From assembly GCA_019638285.1 (NCBI GenBank), contig JAHBUB010000018.1:1-59254 (forward strand): a DNA stretch of 59,254 nucleotides, in the 5' to 3' direction. The notes beneath the pieces are model-generated. The model was not told the DNA's origin and made no database searches. It worked only from the letters and a program-made list of their open reading frames with translations. The position numbers were made by a program, and so were the translations under genes. Source of the stretch: Cyclobacteriaceae bacterium (lineage in GTDB: Bacteria > Bacteroidota > Bacteroidia > Cytophagales > Cyclobacteriaceae). Positions 9,349 through 18,533 of the stretch are shown here, one piece after another. Numbering within the stretch: the first letter of the stretch is position 1; every line of letters starts with the position of its first letter.

Positions 9349-9657
9349 TTAGGTATTCACCATTTTTGGCGGCTGCCAGATGGTAGTGAAGCAATTATCT
9401 ACAAAAAGAATAATGCCTGAATTTACATTAACAATCTTTTGCTCTAACGGTGCTGGAAAAATGAAAACCTCAAATAAAGAAACGAAGCCTGTACAAACAC
9501 CACAAGTCAGAAAAGGTGAACAAGTTTCATCTGTATTGTTGTGATTATCAGTTTGCTCTGTTGCCATCTTTTCGTCATCACAATCATCATCACCACAGCA
9601 AGGCATTGTTGATAAAAGCATCACAGACAATGAAAGTATCAGACAGAAAAATTTCAT
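9349..9657 (-). CDS. Small exported Cys/Asp-rich protein, DUF6660-like
   Basis: The preferred start is the ATG at 9657 (MKFFCLILSLSVMLLSTMPC). The longer frame from 9756 adds 33 residues ahead of the signal peptide and is rejected. The 102-residue product has a signal sequence, then CCGDDDCDDE, a polar stretch, a CSPFLTCGVCTGF motif, and a hydrophobic C-terminal half. Size, the leading Pro-Cys and the position upstream of a TonB receptor resemble the DUF6660 family; this is recalled, not searched. Its cysteines and aspartates would suit metal binding. It precedes the receptor gene on the same strand by 64 bp and is probably co-transcribed with it. Confidence 0.6.
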   Translation of the reverse strand: MKFFCLILSLSVMLLSTMPCCGDDDCDDEKMATEQTDNHNNTDETCSPFLTCGVCTGFVSLFEVFIFPAPLEQKIVNVNSGIILFVDNCFTTIWQPPKMVNT

Positions 9658-9883
9658 TGCATCAAATATAAGAAAAATAGCAATTTGAAGATGAGGGGAA
9701 TGGAATGCCTTCTGCATTTCTTTGTGCCTTCGTATAAAAAGAGGACTGTTGCACAAAGAACATTAAGAAGAAGAGAATTGAGCAGTGAGCGTTATCTTTG
9801 TACATTGTGTTTCCTGTGTTTTCTTTTAAATTCACCACGATGGCTATTACATGTTTTGTTAATATATTGATCAAAATAAAAAG

Positions 9884-11476
9884 ATGAGAAGGCAATTTAT
9901 AATTACTTCGGCAATATTGATTTTAGGATTGTTTGTGATTTCAATATTCTGGACTCCCATATTGTGGACATTCATTTTAATAGGTCCCCTATTTCTGATT
10001 GGCGTGAATGACATGCTTCAAAAAAGACATACGATCAGGAAAAATTTTCCTGTTATCGGTAATCTCAGGTATTTGTTTGAAAGCATAAGGCCGGAGATAA
10101 GCCAGTATTTTATTGAGTCAAATTCAAATGGAGTGCCCTTTAGCAGGCAGCAACGCTCCCTCGTATATCAGAGGGCCAAAAATGAGCTTTCCACCCAACC
10201 ATTTGGCACCCAGAACAATATGTATGAAGTGGGATTTGAATGGGTAAATCATTCTTTAAGTCCCACTACAGTAAATCCTGAAACTCTAAGGGTAACCATT
10301 GGCGGACCGGATTGCAGGCAACCCTATAATGCCAGCATTCTCAACATCTCCGCCATGAGTTACGGTTCGTTAAGCAAGAACGCAGTACAAGCATTAAATA
10401 AGGGTGCTAAGCTAGGCGGCTTTGCTCACAATACCGGTGAGGGTGGACTTTCGGAATACCATTTAATGCATGGAGGTGATATTATCTGGCAAATAGGTAC
10501 CGGATATTTTGGTGCCCGCACTCATGAAGGAGAATTCGATCCGAATCTCTTTAAAGTGAAAGCGAATCATGAAAATGTGAAGATGATAGAGATCAAGCTA
10601 TCACAAGGAGCCAAACCCGGTCATGGCGGTATCCTCCCTGCTGCGAAAGTAAGTGAGGAGATATCTAGAATTCGTCATGTGCCCATGGAAAAAGACGTAT
10701 TGTCTCCACCGGGCCACTCCGCGTTTACTACCCCCTTGGAAATGATGGATTTCATTAAAAAGCTAAGAGATCTTTCGGGTGGTAAGCCAGTGGGTATCAA
10801 ATTGTGCATTGGAAAGAGAAGAGAGTTTATCGCTATATGCAAAGCCATGGTGGAGACAGGAATACAACCTGATTATGTGGATATTGATGGTAGCGAAGGC
10901 GGTACGGGTGCGGCACCCATTGAGTTTTCGGATAGGATTGGCACTCCATTGGTAGAGGCACTTTCGTTTGCTCATAATGCGCTGGTGGGTTACGGCTTAA
11001 GAGATAAGGTAAAGGTGATGTGCAGTGGAAAAATAATCAGTTCGTTTGATGTGATCAAGAACCTAGCCATAGGTGCCGATGTGTGTTACTCAGCCAGGGG
11101 CATGATGATGTCGATTGGTTGTATTCAGGCATTGCTTTGCAATACAAATAAATGTCCCACAGGAATTACCACACAAAACCCACAATTGGTTGCAGGACTT
11201 GATATAGACCTGAAGGCCATTCGAGCAGCCAATTTCCATAAGGAAACCATTCATAGTGTTGCTGAGATGTTGGGTGCGATGGGCTTACACTCCACCACAG
11301 AACTAAGGCCATGGCATAGGATGCGCAGAACGGACTTCACGGAAATAAAACATTATGGCGAAATATACTCACAACTTAAACCTGGAGACTTGTTGAAGGA
11401 GGAAATACCTAAAGGCTGGGAACGTGCCGTTTTAGCAGCTTCTTCATCTACTTTTAAGAATGTGGATACGGATTAG
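9884..11476 (+). CDS. FMN-binding glutamate-synthase-family protein (GltB domain alone)
   Basis: The protein has 530 residues. It begins with one or two membrane-spanning segments (ILILGLFVISIFWTPILWTFILIG), followed by a full Glu_synthase TIM-barrel. The barrel is recognised by SAMSYGSLSKNAVQALNKGA, TGEGGLSEYH, DGSEGGTGAAP and GADVCYSARG. A CNTNKCPTG segment corresponds to the iron-sulphur-cluster region of glutamate synthase, with fewer cysteines than the classical 3Fe-4S site. The amidotransferase domain of true GltB is absent. Such stand-alone proteins are common and probably act as membrane-anchored FMN oxidoreductases; the substrate is unproven. It stands as a single gene, with its promoter in the 226 bp upstream. 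Confidence 0.88.
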   Translation: MRRQFIITSAILILGLFVISIFWTPILWTFILIGPLFLIGVNDMLQKRHTIRKNFPVIGNLRYLFESIRPEISQYFIESNSNGVPFSRQQRSLVYQRAKNELSTQPFGTQNNMYEVGFEWVNHSLSPTTVNPETLRVTIGGPDCRQPYNASILNISAMSYGSLSKNAVQALNKGAKLGGFAHNTGEGGLSEYHLMHGGDIIWQIGTGYFGARTHEGEFDPNLFKVKANHENVKMIEIKLSQGAKPGHGGILPAAKVSEEISRIRHVPMEKDVLSPPGHSAFTTPLEMMDFIKKLRDLSGGKPVGIKLCIGKRREFIAICKAMVETGIQPDYVDIDGSEGGTGAAPIEFSDRIGTPLVEALSFAHNALVGYGLRDKVKVMCSGKIISSFDVIKNLAIGADVCYSARGMMMSIGCIQALLCNTNKCPTGITTQNPQLVAGLDIDLKAIRAANFHKETIHSVAEMLGAMGLHSTTELRPWHRMRRTDFTEIKHYGEIYSQLKPGDLLKEEIPKGWERAVLAASSSTFKNVDTD

Positions 11477-11553
11477 TCATTGAAATCGCACTCAACTCAT
11501 TGATTTTTATTCGTCAATTCCGCGGCAGAAGAATCCTCAGGTAGAATTGAGAT

Positions 11554-12012
11554 TCAATTTTTTATATAAATGTATCCGTTCAAAGATGTAGCAATTAACA
11601 ACCAGATAAAATACGGTACTATTAAAATAGATAGGAGTTTCAATTCAGACCAGTAAAGGAATAAAAATACGCCAACAAGGACAGTAAGGCCGGTGATTAA
11701 AAATAATCCAGCCAACACATTGTGATAATAGAAGAAGGTAGGATTCCAACTTACATTTAATATCCATTGAATTGCATACAAACCAATGAGGAGACTCTTA
11801 TTCTCTACAGTGGGCCATACGTAGGCCATATAAATTCCAAAACAAATCATGATCGTTGTCCAGGCAGCTCCAAAAACCCAACCGGGAGGAGTCCATGGTG
11901 CTTTCAAAATATTTACATACCAATCAGAGGTAACTCCTGAGCTTGTAAACAATCCACCTATTGCGAGGGCCGCAAAATTGAGTGCCAAAAATACAATGAG
12001 CCTGATAATCAT
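11554..12012 (-). CDS. tspO: TspO/MBR (tryptophan-rich sensory) family protein
   Basis: A 152-residue integral membrane protein with five hydrophobic segments. It carries the family signature WYVNILKAPWTPPGWVFGAAWTTI in the first loop and helix 2, and WNPTFFYYHN and FLYW near helices 3-4. TspO proteins bind porphyrins and other hydrophobic ligands and modulate stress or tetrapyrrole responses. The length is typical. It converges with the FMN enzyme upstream and is followed by M24 on the same strand, though the 165-bp gap makes an operon uncertain. Confidence 0.92.
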   Translation of the reverse strand: MIIRLIVFLALNFAALAIGGLFTSSGVTSDWYVNILKAPWTPPGWVFGAAWTTIMICFGIYMAYVWPTVENKSLLIGLYAIQWILNVSWNPTFFYYHNVLAGLFLITGLTVLVGVFLFLYWSELKLLSILIVPYFIWLLIATSLNGYIYIKN

Positions 12013-12099
12013 TTTGCTTTTTGTTTAAAACGTCAGATGTGTGAAAAATGTTCTAGCCAGTAATATATCCGCTTCAAAGCGTTGTTTCACCTGTGGGTG

Positions 12100-12181
12100 T
12101 TTAGTCCTTAGTCTTTAGTAATTGGTCCCGTGCCTTTCGTATTACTTAAGCATAGACTCAAGACCAGATACCAAAGACTAT
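12100..12181. repeat. Degenerate TTAGTC-type short repeats
   Basis: TTAGTCCTTAGTCTTTAG lies at 12101-12118, and near-complements (GACTCAAGACC, CCAAAGACTA) follow at 12155-12180. The same word family forms a cleaner tandem array at 26867-26950. The element ends at the stop codon of the M24 gene. It looks like a low-complexity dispersed repeat, with no coding content. Confidence 0.5.
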
Positions 12182-13476
12182 TTGATCAACAATACCCTTT
12201 GATTAATCGGATACAACCACTCTATGCCCCTCTCAGTCACCACTGCATCATCTTCCAGCGGGATGCGCAACTTCTTTCCACCCCATTCAGGCAATGGAGA
12301 ATACGCAAATAACTCTATTGATAGTAAGTTGGTTGGTTTTACTGTGTATTTAAATCTCACTGGATTCCATTCAGCGATGCTTGGCCCTAGGCCATGTCCC
12401 CAGTTACCCACAGAGTGACAACCAATGATTACATTTGTTTTTCCATCCTCACTGGGTTTGTTAAAAGCGATTTTCGAAAATCCAGCTTGCTCCAATGCCT
12501 TATAAATATTGCTCATATTTTGCTCTGCGGTAATACCCGGCTTGATGGTCTGCTTGATAATGTCCCGTACTTTCACGCCTTGATTAAATGCGTTCTTAAT
12601 GCTCTCCGGTACATCCGTTTCTCCTTCTTTTAATACATAGGCTACTCTCTTCATGTCGGTGTACATATTCATAAGGCCCACACCCCAATCCAACATCAGA
12701 ATATCACCGCGTTGTATGATGCGATCGGTAGAGGTAGCCACAATGCCATCCGGACCTGTAACATAGACGGAAGGCATACCAAACGAAGTTTCCAGGTTGT
12801 TTTTAAATTGTTGCTCCCGCATCCACCAAGCTACATTTTCGAGGGTGGTGACACCGGGTGTAATCACTTCATTGGAAAAAGCTTTTTCTGCAATGGTATA
12901 AGAAAGCATACCAGCTTCGGCAAATGTGGCAATCTCGGTAGCCACTCTTCTAGATCTGAAATCAGACACCAACTTTTCAGCAGACACAAAACGATCTTCG
13001 TATTTTTTGCCCAGGGTTTCTGCCAGATGATGGTACATGGTATAAGACAATCCATCAGCTCCTCCAATCATCTTAGACATGTTGAGCCCAATTCTTTTCG
13101 GATCGCGTTTAGTGACAAAGTCTTTCAGCTCGCTTTCACTACCGAAATAATCATAGGATCCCCCTCCTTCTAAAAACCCTCCATCAATACCCAATGCGAC
13201 ACGCTCTATTCTCGGCTTTCCAATGTTGGTAAAAATATAATATCCGTTTTGTCCTGCGTACCCCTCTCCCATGTCGTGATACAACGGATCAAAGTTGCCT
13301 TCCTTATTGGTGATGATCCACATGTCAATGTTGTTTTCTTTCATCACCTCTGGAAGGATCAGATCAAACTTATCGTTGCGTATTTGATTCATTACCCGCC
13401 ATCTTCGGTACGCCTCTTGAGAAAATGCAGATTGAACCATTAACAGGGTGATCAGAAACAGGAATGTTTTTTTCAT
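12178..13476 (-). CDS. Exported M24-family metallopeptidase (Xaa-Pro aminopeptidase-like)
   Basis: From the ATG at 13476 the protein has a signal peptide (MKKTFLFLITLLMVQSAFSQ) and 432 residues; an upstream frame to 13596 only adds a non-signal leader. The N-terminal creatinase-like domain precedes the pita-bread domain. Metal-ligand regions are visible: LMLDWGVG, MYTDMKRV, GHGLG, SIELF and LEDDAVV. M24 enzymes remove N-terminal residues from Xaa-Pro peptides or cleave related bonds, here probably in the periplasm. It is divergent from the exported amidohydrolases that start at 13794, which suggests a shared peptide or amide catabolic theme. Confidence 0.88.
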   Translation of the reverse strand: MKKTFLFLITLLMVQSAFSQEAYRRWRVMNQIRNDKFDLILPEVMKENNIDMWIITNKEGNFDPLYHDMGEGYAGQNGYYIFTNIGKPRIERVALGIDGGFLEGGGSYDYFGSESELKDFVTKRDPKRIGLNMSKMIGGADGLSYTMYHHLAETLGKKYEDRFVSAEKLVSDFRSRRVATEIATFAEAGMLSYTIAEKAFSNEVITPGVTTLENVAWWMREQQFKNNLETSFGMPSVYVTGPDGIVATSTDRIIQRGDILMLDWGVGLMNMYTDMKRVAYVLKEGETDVPESIKNAFNQGVKVRDIIKQTIKPGITAEQNMSNIYKALEQAGFSKIAFNKPSEDGKTNVIIGCHSVGNWGHGLGPSIAEWNPVRFKYTVKPTNLLSIELFAYSPLPEWGGKKLRIPLEDDAVVTERGIEWLYPINQRVLLIK

Positions 13477-13793
13477 AGTGTCATTGTATAAATTAAAGAA
13501 TTCAAATTCAGTTATTGACCTATTAGGTATTATTGATTTTTTTGATTCACTATTGTGGGAAGGACATCCTAATACAAAAGTAGTTTTATTGAACAAGCAA
13601 AATTACAAGTATTCACTTTACAGAAGCTCCTTCCTGACTTTCATTACAATTGATGAATTCCACCCCACTTGCTTACCGCTAAGATAAACCATTTCGCTTA
13701 TTCCAGGTGAGTCAAATATATATCCATCCAATTAATTATTTTTAATTAATATCCACAAGAACGCGTAAATTATTTTCACTAAATCAAAATATT

Positions 13794-15374
13794 ATGAAGC
13801 GATTGTTACTGTTTTGTTTTTTTGTCCTCCCATTGTTTATTAATGCGCAGCAGGTAAAACCTGCTCCCGATCGAAAAGCAGGCGAAGGCGAAGGCCCCTT
13901 CAATAGAATGGTAATCCGTGGGGCTAATCTCATCGATGGAACAGGCGCTCCCGCATATGGCCCTGTGGATATCGTCATTGAGGGTAACAAGATCAAAGAT
14001 ATTGTATTGGTAGGTTCTGCTAAAGTACCCATTGATCCTGCAGGACGGCCTGCCAAAGGTGCAAAAGAAATAGATGCGCATGGTGCCTATGTACTTCCGG
14101 GCTTTGTCAACATCCACACGCACGTAGGCGATGTACCAAAAGCACCCGAAGCGGAGTATGCTTATAAACTTTGGATGGGTCATGGTATTACCACTATTCG
14201 TGGCGTACCAGCCGGAGATGTGAACTGGGTTGAAAGTGAGAAAAAACGCAGTGCTGAAAACAAAATTGTAGCACCTCGCATTGTCAATTTCCAGGTGCCG
14301 GGAAGCGGTTCCGACTGGAAGGGCGGGCCTGTAACTACACCTGCAAAGGCACGGGAGTGGGTAGCATGGGCCCATGCAAAAGGTGTAGAGGGAATTAAGA
14401 TTTTTAATATGGATCCGGAAGTGATGGAAGCCGCCATAGATGAATCCCATAAAAGGAAAATGGGTTCCGTAGCCCACTTATCGCAAATGATGGTAGGCCG
14501 GGTGAATGCACGCGATGCCGTTGCCTTGGGATTGGACAACCTTACTCATTTTTATGGGTTGTTTGAATCACTGTACAAAGATGAAGACATACAGCACTGG
14601 CCCAGAGATTATGAATACAACGATGAGCAAGATCGTTTCAGTCAGGTTGCCTATCAGTGGGATAAGATTTATCCGAGGGGAAGCAAACAATGGAATGATC
14701 TCATCCAATTCTTTCTGGAGCATAAGACCATTCTGGATCCTACCATGACGGCCTACCTGGCGGGTCGTGATGTGATGCGTGCGCGCACGGCAGAGTGGAT
14801 GCCAAGATATGTGCTTCCCTCGTTACACGATTTCTATGAACCCAATCGCTTAAACCACGGGTCTTACTTTTATAATTGGACGACATGGGAGGAGTTGGCC
14901 TGGAAGAATTTCTTTAGGGTGTGGATGTCATTTCTTAACGATTATAAAAACGCAGGTGGTAGGGTGACGGTAAGTGATGACGCCTCCTTTATCTATAACT
15001 TATATGGTATTGGGGTAATAGAAGAAATGGAGTTGCTTCAAGAGGCCGGCTTTCATCCTTTGGAGGTGATACGAGGCGCTACTTTTCATGCGGCACAAGC
15101 CATCTTTGAACCCAAGGGCAAGCCCATTGAGTTCGGAATGGTCAGGCCAAATATGTTAGCTGATTTGATCATTATCGATGAAAACCCCGTTGAGAATTTA
15201 AAGGTACTTTATGGCACGGGATTTCCCAGATTGAATGACGCAACAGGTAAAGTAGAACGAGTGGGTGGTGTAAAATACACAATAAAAGATGGTATCGTAT
15301 ATGATTCTAGACAGCTGTTGCGGGATGTCGAAGCGATGGTAAAAAAACAGCAGGACGAGCGCGCCAAAAAATAA
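13794..15374 (+). CDS. Exported amidohydrolase-family enzyme
   Basis: This is a 526-residue protein with a signal peptide (MKRLLLFCFFVLPLFINAQQ). It has the metal-dependent amidohydrolase fold: an N-terminal beta strand region (RGANLIDGTGAP), the HxH metal motif in GFVNIHTHVGD, later ligand regions SVAHLSQ and NLTHFYG, and the catalytic Asp region VTVSDDASF. The C-terminal beta sandwich contains MLADLIIIDENP. Substrates of this superfamily branch include imidazolonepropionate-like cyclic amides and dipeptides; the actual one is unknown. A paralogue of near-identical layout follows at 15568. A strong hairpin terminator separates them, so they are probably separate transcription units. Confidence 0.88.
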   Translation: MKRLLLFCFFVLPLFINAQQVKPAPDRKAGEGEGPFNRMVIRGANLIDGTGAPAYGPVDIVIEGNKIKDIVLVGSAKVPIDPAGRPAKGAKEIDAHGAYVLPGFVNIHTHVGDVPKAPEAEYAYKLWMGHGITTIRGVPAGDVNWVESEKKRSAENKIVAPRIVNFQVPGSGSDWKGGPVTTPAKAREWVAWAHAKGVEGIKIFNMDPEVMEAAIDESHKRKMGSVAHLSQMMVGRVNARDAVALGLDNLTHFYGLFESLYKDEDIQHWPRDYEYNDEQDRFSQVAYQWDKIYPRGSKQWNDLIQFFLEHKTILDPTMTAYLAGRDVMRARTAEWMPRYVLPSLHDFYEPNRLNHGSYFYNWTTWEELAWKNFFRVWMSFLNDYKNAGGRVTVSDDASFIYNLYGIGVIEEMELLQEAGFHPLEVIRGATFHAAQAIFEPKGKPIEFGMVRPNMLADLIIIDENPVENLKVLYGTGFPRLNDATGKVERVGGVKYTIKDGIVYDSRQLLRDVEAMVKKQQDERAKK

Positions 15375-15391
15375 TTATATCCCTAATCATA

Positions 15392-15438
15392 AATCAGCCT
15401 ATCCTACTGCTTTTTTAGTGAGGTAGGCTGATTTTTTT
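15392..15438 (+). terminator. Rho-independent terminator
   Basis: AATCAGCCTA(TC)CT pairs with AGGTAGGCTGATT around a short loop, and a run of T follows. It is placed to end the first amidohydrolase transcript. Confidence 0.8.
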
Positions 15439-15567
15439 GAAACGACATCAGGCAAACGGTCAACCAGAAAAATCCAGTCGGCTCTTGCTATAGCCACCTG
15501 TATCAATTTTTATAGGGAAATGACCACTTTTTAAATATCTTAGGTGGATAATCAAATTACATTTAAG

Positions 15568-17178
15568 ATGAAAAGAATTTTACTAGTTACACTCTTGTCT
15601 CTCCCTGTGTGGGTGTCTGCCCAGATGATTGGTGCACCAGACCGCAAAGCAGGTGAAGGCGAGGGCCCTTTTGATCAATTAATTATTCGTGGTGTAACCA
15701 TGATCGATGGCACCGGGGCACCCCCCACTGGTCCTGTTGACATCGTGGTAGAAAATAATAAAATCGTTCAAATCAGATCTGTTGGTGTGCCACATGTTGC
15801 CATCGACCCAGCAAGACGCCCCAAACTGGCCACTAAAGGAAAAGTAAAAGAAATCGATGCCACTGGTAAGTACCTTATGCCGGGTATCATCGACCTTCAC
15901 GTACATACCGGAGGACCAGAGAAAGCGCCTGAAGCAGAATATACTTACAAGCTTTGGATGGCCAATGGTATTACTACAGTACGCGGAGTACCTACCGGTG
16001 AGTTTGAATGGTCATTAAACGAAAAAAACAGGAGTGCGAGCAATAAAATTGTTGCTCCACGCATTGTCAACTTTCAAATACCTGGAAGTGGTAAAGAGTG
16101 GAAAGGCAGAAAAATCAACACTCCTGCAGATGCAAAAGAGTGGGTGCAGTATGCGAAAAAGAATGGCGTAGATGGATTGAAGCTTTTTTCTTTCCGTCCT
16201 GAAATCATGAAAGCACTATTGGACGAAGCCAATTCTTTGGGAATGGGTAGCACCGCTCACCTTTCTCAAAGTGGTGTGGCACAAATGAATGCTTTGGACG
16301 CTGCTCGTTTGGGCATGACAGGCATGACTCACTTTTATGGCTTGTTCGAAGCAATGTATGAAAACAACGATATACAGCCCTGGCCTTTGGATATCAACTA
16401 TGGTGACGAGCAACATCGCTTTGGTCAGGTAGCCCGTCAGTGGAATCTGGTGAAACCCCATGGAGAAAAATGGAATGCGCTAATGGATGAGTTTCTAAAG
16501 CTGGATTTTTACATTAACCCTACCATGACCATATACTCAGCTGGTAGAGATGTAATGGCAGCGCGCAATGCAGACTGGCACGCCAAGTATACCTTGCCCA
16601 CACAAATGGATTTCTTTACACCCAGTCGCTTGAGTCATGGTGCTTACTGGTTCGACTGGACTACTCAAGATGAAGTGGAATGGAGAAACTTTTATCACGT
16701 GTGGATGCAGTTTTTAAATGAGTATAAGAACAGAGGTGGAAAAGTAACTGTAGGCTCCGACTCTGGTTTTATCTATCAGTTGTATGGGTTTGGTACCATA
16801 CTGGAACTTGAGATGTTGCAGGAAGCTGGCTTCCATCCTTTGGAAGTAATCCGTGCAGCCACCATGTATGGAGCGGAAGAAATTTTCAAGCCGTTGAAAA
16901 AACCTATTGAGTTTGGCGTTATTCAGGAAGGTTTGTTGGCAGACATGATCATTGTTGGTGAGAACCCTTTGCAGAATTTAAAAGTACTTTACGGGACAGG
17001 TGCCGTGCGCCTGAATGATCAAACTGGAAAGCCAGAGAGAGTGGGAGGTGTAGAATATACGATCAAGGATGGTATCGTGTATGACGCAAAGCAACTTCTC
17101 AAAGATGTTGAGAATATGGTGATTAAGCAAAAATCAGAACGTCCTTCAGGTACCAAAGTGCCAGGACAGCAGAACTAA
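15568..17178 (+). CDS. Exported amidohydrolase-family enzyme, paralogue of the preceding gene
   Basis: The preferred start is the ATG at 15568 (MKRILLVTLLSLPVWVSAQ), which begins a signal peptide and leaves 536 residues; an in-frame extension to 15544 is unlikely. It is colinear with the upstream amidohydrolase over its whole length. Corresponding motifs are GVTMIDGTGAP, GIIDLHVHTGG, STAHLSQ, GMTHFYG and VTVGSDSGF, and it shares the post-signal stretch DRKAGEGEGPF. Compared with its neighbour it has a short insertion (KLATKGKVKE) before the HxH strand and a longer polar tail. The pair arose by tandem duplication, and substrate specificity has probably diverged. Confidence 0.88.
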   Translation: MKRILLVTLLSLPVWVSAQMIGAPDRKAGEGEGPFDQLIIRGVTMIDGTGAPPTGPVDIVVENNKIVQIRSVGVPHVAIDPARRPKLATKGKVKEIDATGKYLMPGIIDLHVHTGGPEKAPEAEYTYKLWMANGITTVRGVPTGEFEWSLNEKNRSASNKIVAPRIVNFQIPGSGKEWKGRKINTPADAKEWVQYAKKNGVDGLKLFSFRPEIMKALLDEANSLGMGSTAHLSQSGVAQMNALDAARLGMTGMTHFYGLFEAMYENNDIQPWPLDINYGDEQHRFGQVARQWNLVKPHGEKWNALMDEFLKLDFYINPTMTIYSAGRDVMAARNADWHAKYTLPTQMDFFTPSRLSHGAYWFDWTTQDEVEWRNFYHVWMQFLNEYKNRGGKVTVGSDSGFIYQLYGFGTILELEMLQEAGFHPLEVIRAATMYGAEEIFKPLKKPIEFGVIQEGLLADMIIVGENPLQNLKVLYGTGAVRLNDQTGKPERVGGVEYTIKDGIVYDAKQLLKDVENMVIKQKSERPSGTKVPGQQN

Positions 17179-17189
17179 TTTTAATTTTT

Positions 17190-17238
17190 AACGGTCTGTT
17201 TCATCCACTTTGTTGATGAAACAGACCGTTCTTTTTTT
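17190..17238 (+). terminator. Strong Rho-independent terminator
   Basis: A perfect 16-bp stem (AACGGTCTGTTTCATC at 17190-17205, with its complement at 17215-17230) has a 9-nt loop and is followed by CTTTTTTT. It ends the second amidohydrolase gene, before a convergent methyltransferase gene. Confidence 0.92.
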
Positions 17239-17259
17239 AATGAAAACAATACTAAAAAT

Positions 17260-18411
17260 CTAACTGATTATCTTTTCCAGATAATGGGAGTCAATATGAT
17301 AGGTCTTCTTTAAAGAATTGATTTTATTCTGAATGGCTTCCTGACTGATTTTATGATTTCCCTTTACCCCCACCAGCATGGTATTCTTCCTTGTGTGTTC
17401 GCTGGAGATAAACTCAAAGATGTTGGATTTGTAATTGTACTTTTCAAGAATCAAAGCGCGGATGGTATCAGTCACCATTTCAAATTCTCGTTCTTTGAAG
17501 ATGCCATATTTTAATATCGGGTTGATGTGCTCCTTTCCCTTTAGCTGCTGCCTGATCTGCTTGTGACAGCATGGTGCACATACAATGAGTGCAGCATCTG
17601 CCTTGATCCCTTTGGCGATGGCATCATCGGTGGCCGTATCACAGGCATGGAGCGCTATCAGAATATCTACTTTTTTTAACGCATAATCTTCGATGGAGCT
17701 ACACTCAAAATGAAGCTGATCAAATCCCAACGACTTAGCAACGCGGTTGCACTGATCTACAAGATCTTCTCTCCTCTCTATGCCCGTAACCGAAACCTCA
17801 TGTTGAAGTTTGTTTTTTAGATAATCATACAACGCAAAAGTAAGGTACCCCTTTCCAGCTCCCATGTCCACAATGCTGATGGGTCCAGGGAAATCGGCTG
17901 ACTTGATGAGATCTTCCATTATCTCCAGGTACTTGTTGATCTGCCTGAATTTGTCCGCCATCTTGGGAATGATTTTGCCCTGCTCATCAGCAATACCTAG
18001 TTTTATCAGGTAACTATCCCCCTCTCTTGCCCGTTTTATTTTTTGCTTATCATGCATCTTTGTGGATACCATCTGGGTGGCATCTGTGGTGGTGATTACC
18101 ATTTTTCCCTTTTTGGAAATAAGCAACACCACATCCAATTGGGTGGTAAATAATGTTCCTATCTTAAATTCGGTACTTAGCAATCCCTTTACCTTCTCTA
18201 CTCCTTCAGATAAGTTGTAGTTCTTTATTTCATCTCTGGTTTTGTAATGAAAAGTAAATGAAAGTTGCTGCTCCCCTTTCAGCATTATCAGTTTGACATA
18301 GACATTTATTAATTCAGACTTTCTTGCCGGCTTGCTTAAAGTCAACTTTACAAAATCACCGTTCGCAAGGGTCTTCTTCAGTTCTTCGATCCACCGTTCC
18401 AATTCACTCAT
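17260..18411 (-). CDS. SAM-dependent methyltransferase (Methyltransf_32 type)
   Basis: A 383-residue cytosolic protein. The N-terminal half (1-160) is a family-specific domain of unknown role. The C-terminal half is a Rossmann methyltransferase with the SAM motif IVDMGAGKGYLTFALYDYL and acidic motif II (VTGIERRED). It also has the characteristic ALHACDTATD and CAPCCHKQIR segments, whose paired cysteines are typical of the METTL25-like/Methyltransf_32 family. Members are thought to modify RNA, but the substrate here is not shown. It is a single gene between convergent and divergent neighbours. Confidence 0.82.
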   Translation of the reverse strand: MSELERWIEELKKTLANGDFVKLTLSKPARKSELINVYVKLIMLKGEQQLSFTFHYKTRDEIKNYNLSEGVEKVKGLLSTEFKIGTLFTTQLDVVLLISKKGKMVITTTDATQMVSTKMHDKQKIKRAREGDSYLIKLGIADEQGKIIPKMADKFRQINKYLEIMEDLIKSADFPGPISIVDMGAGKGYLTFALYDYLKNKLQHEVSVTGIERREDLVDQCNRVAKSLGFDQLHFECSSIEDYALKKVDILIALHACDTATDDAIAKGIKADAALIVCAPCCHKQIRQQLKGKEHINPILKYGIFKEREFEMVTDTIRALILEKYNYKSNIFEFISSEHTRKNTMLVGVKGNHKISQEAIQNKINSLKKTYHIDSHYLEKIIS

Positions 18412-18533
18412 ACTTCAAATTTATCAATTCCTGACTTATTCATTCATTTTTTCGTCTACTCCGATATAATCCATTTCAAAATGCAACTTATCTGCTCGTT
18501 GCATAGTCTAACCTTTAACGCGACAAGAAAACT

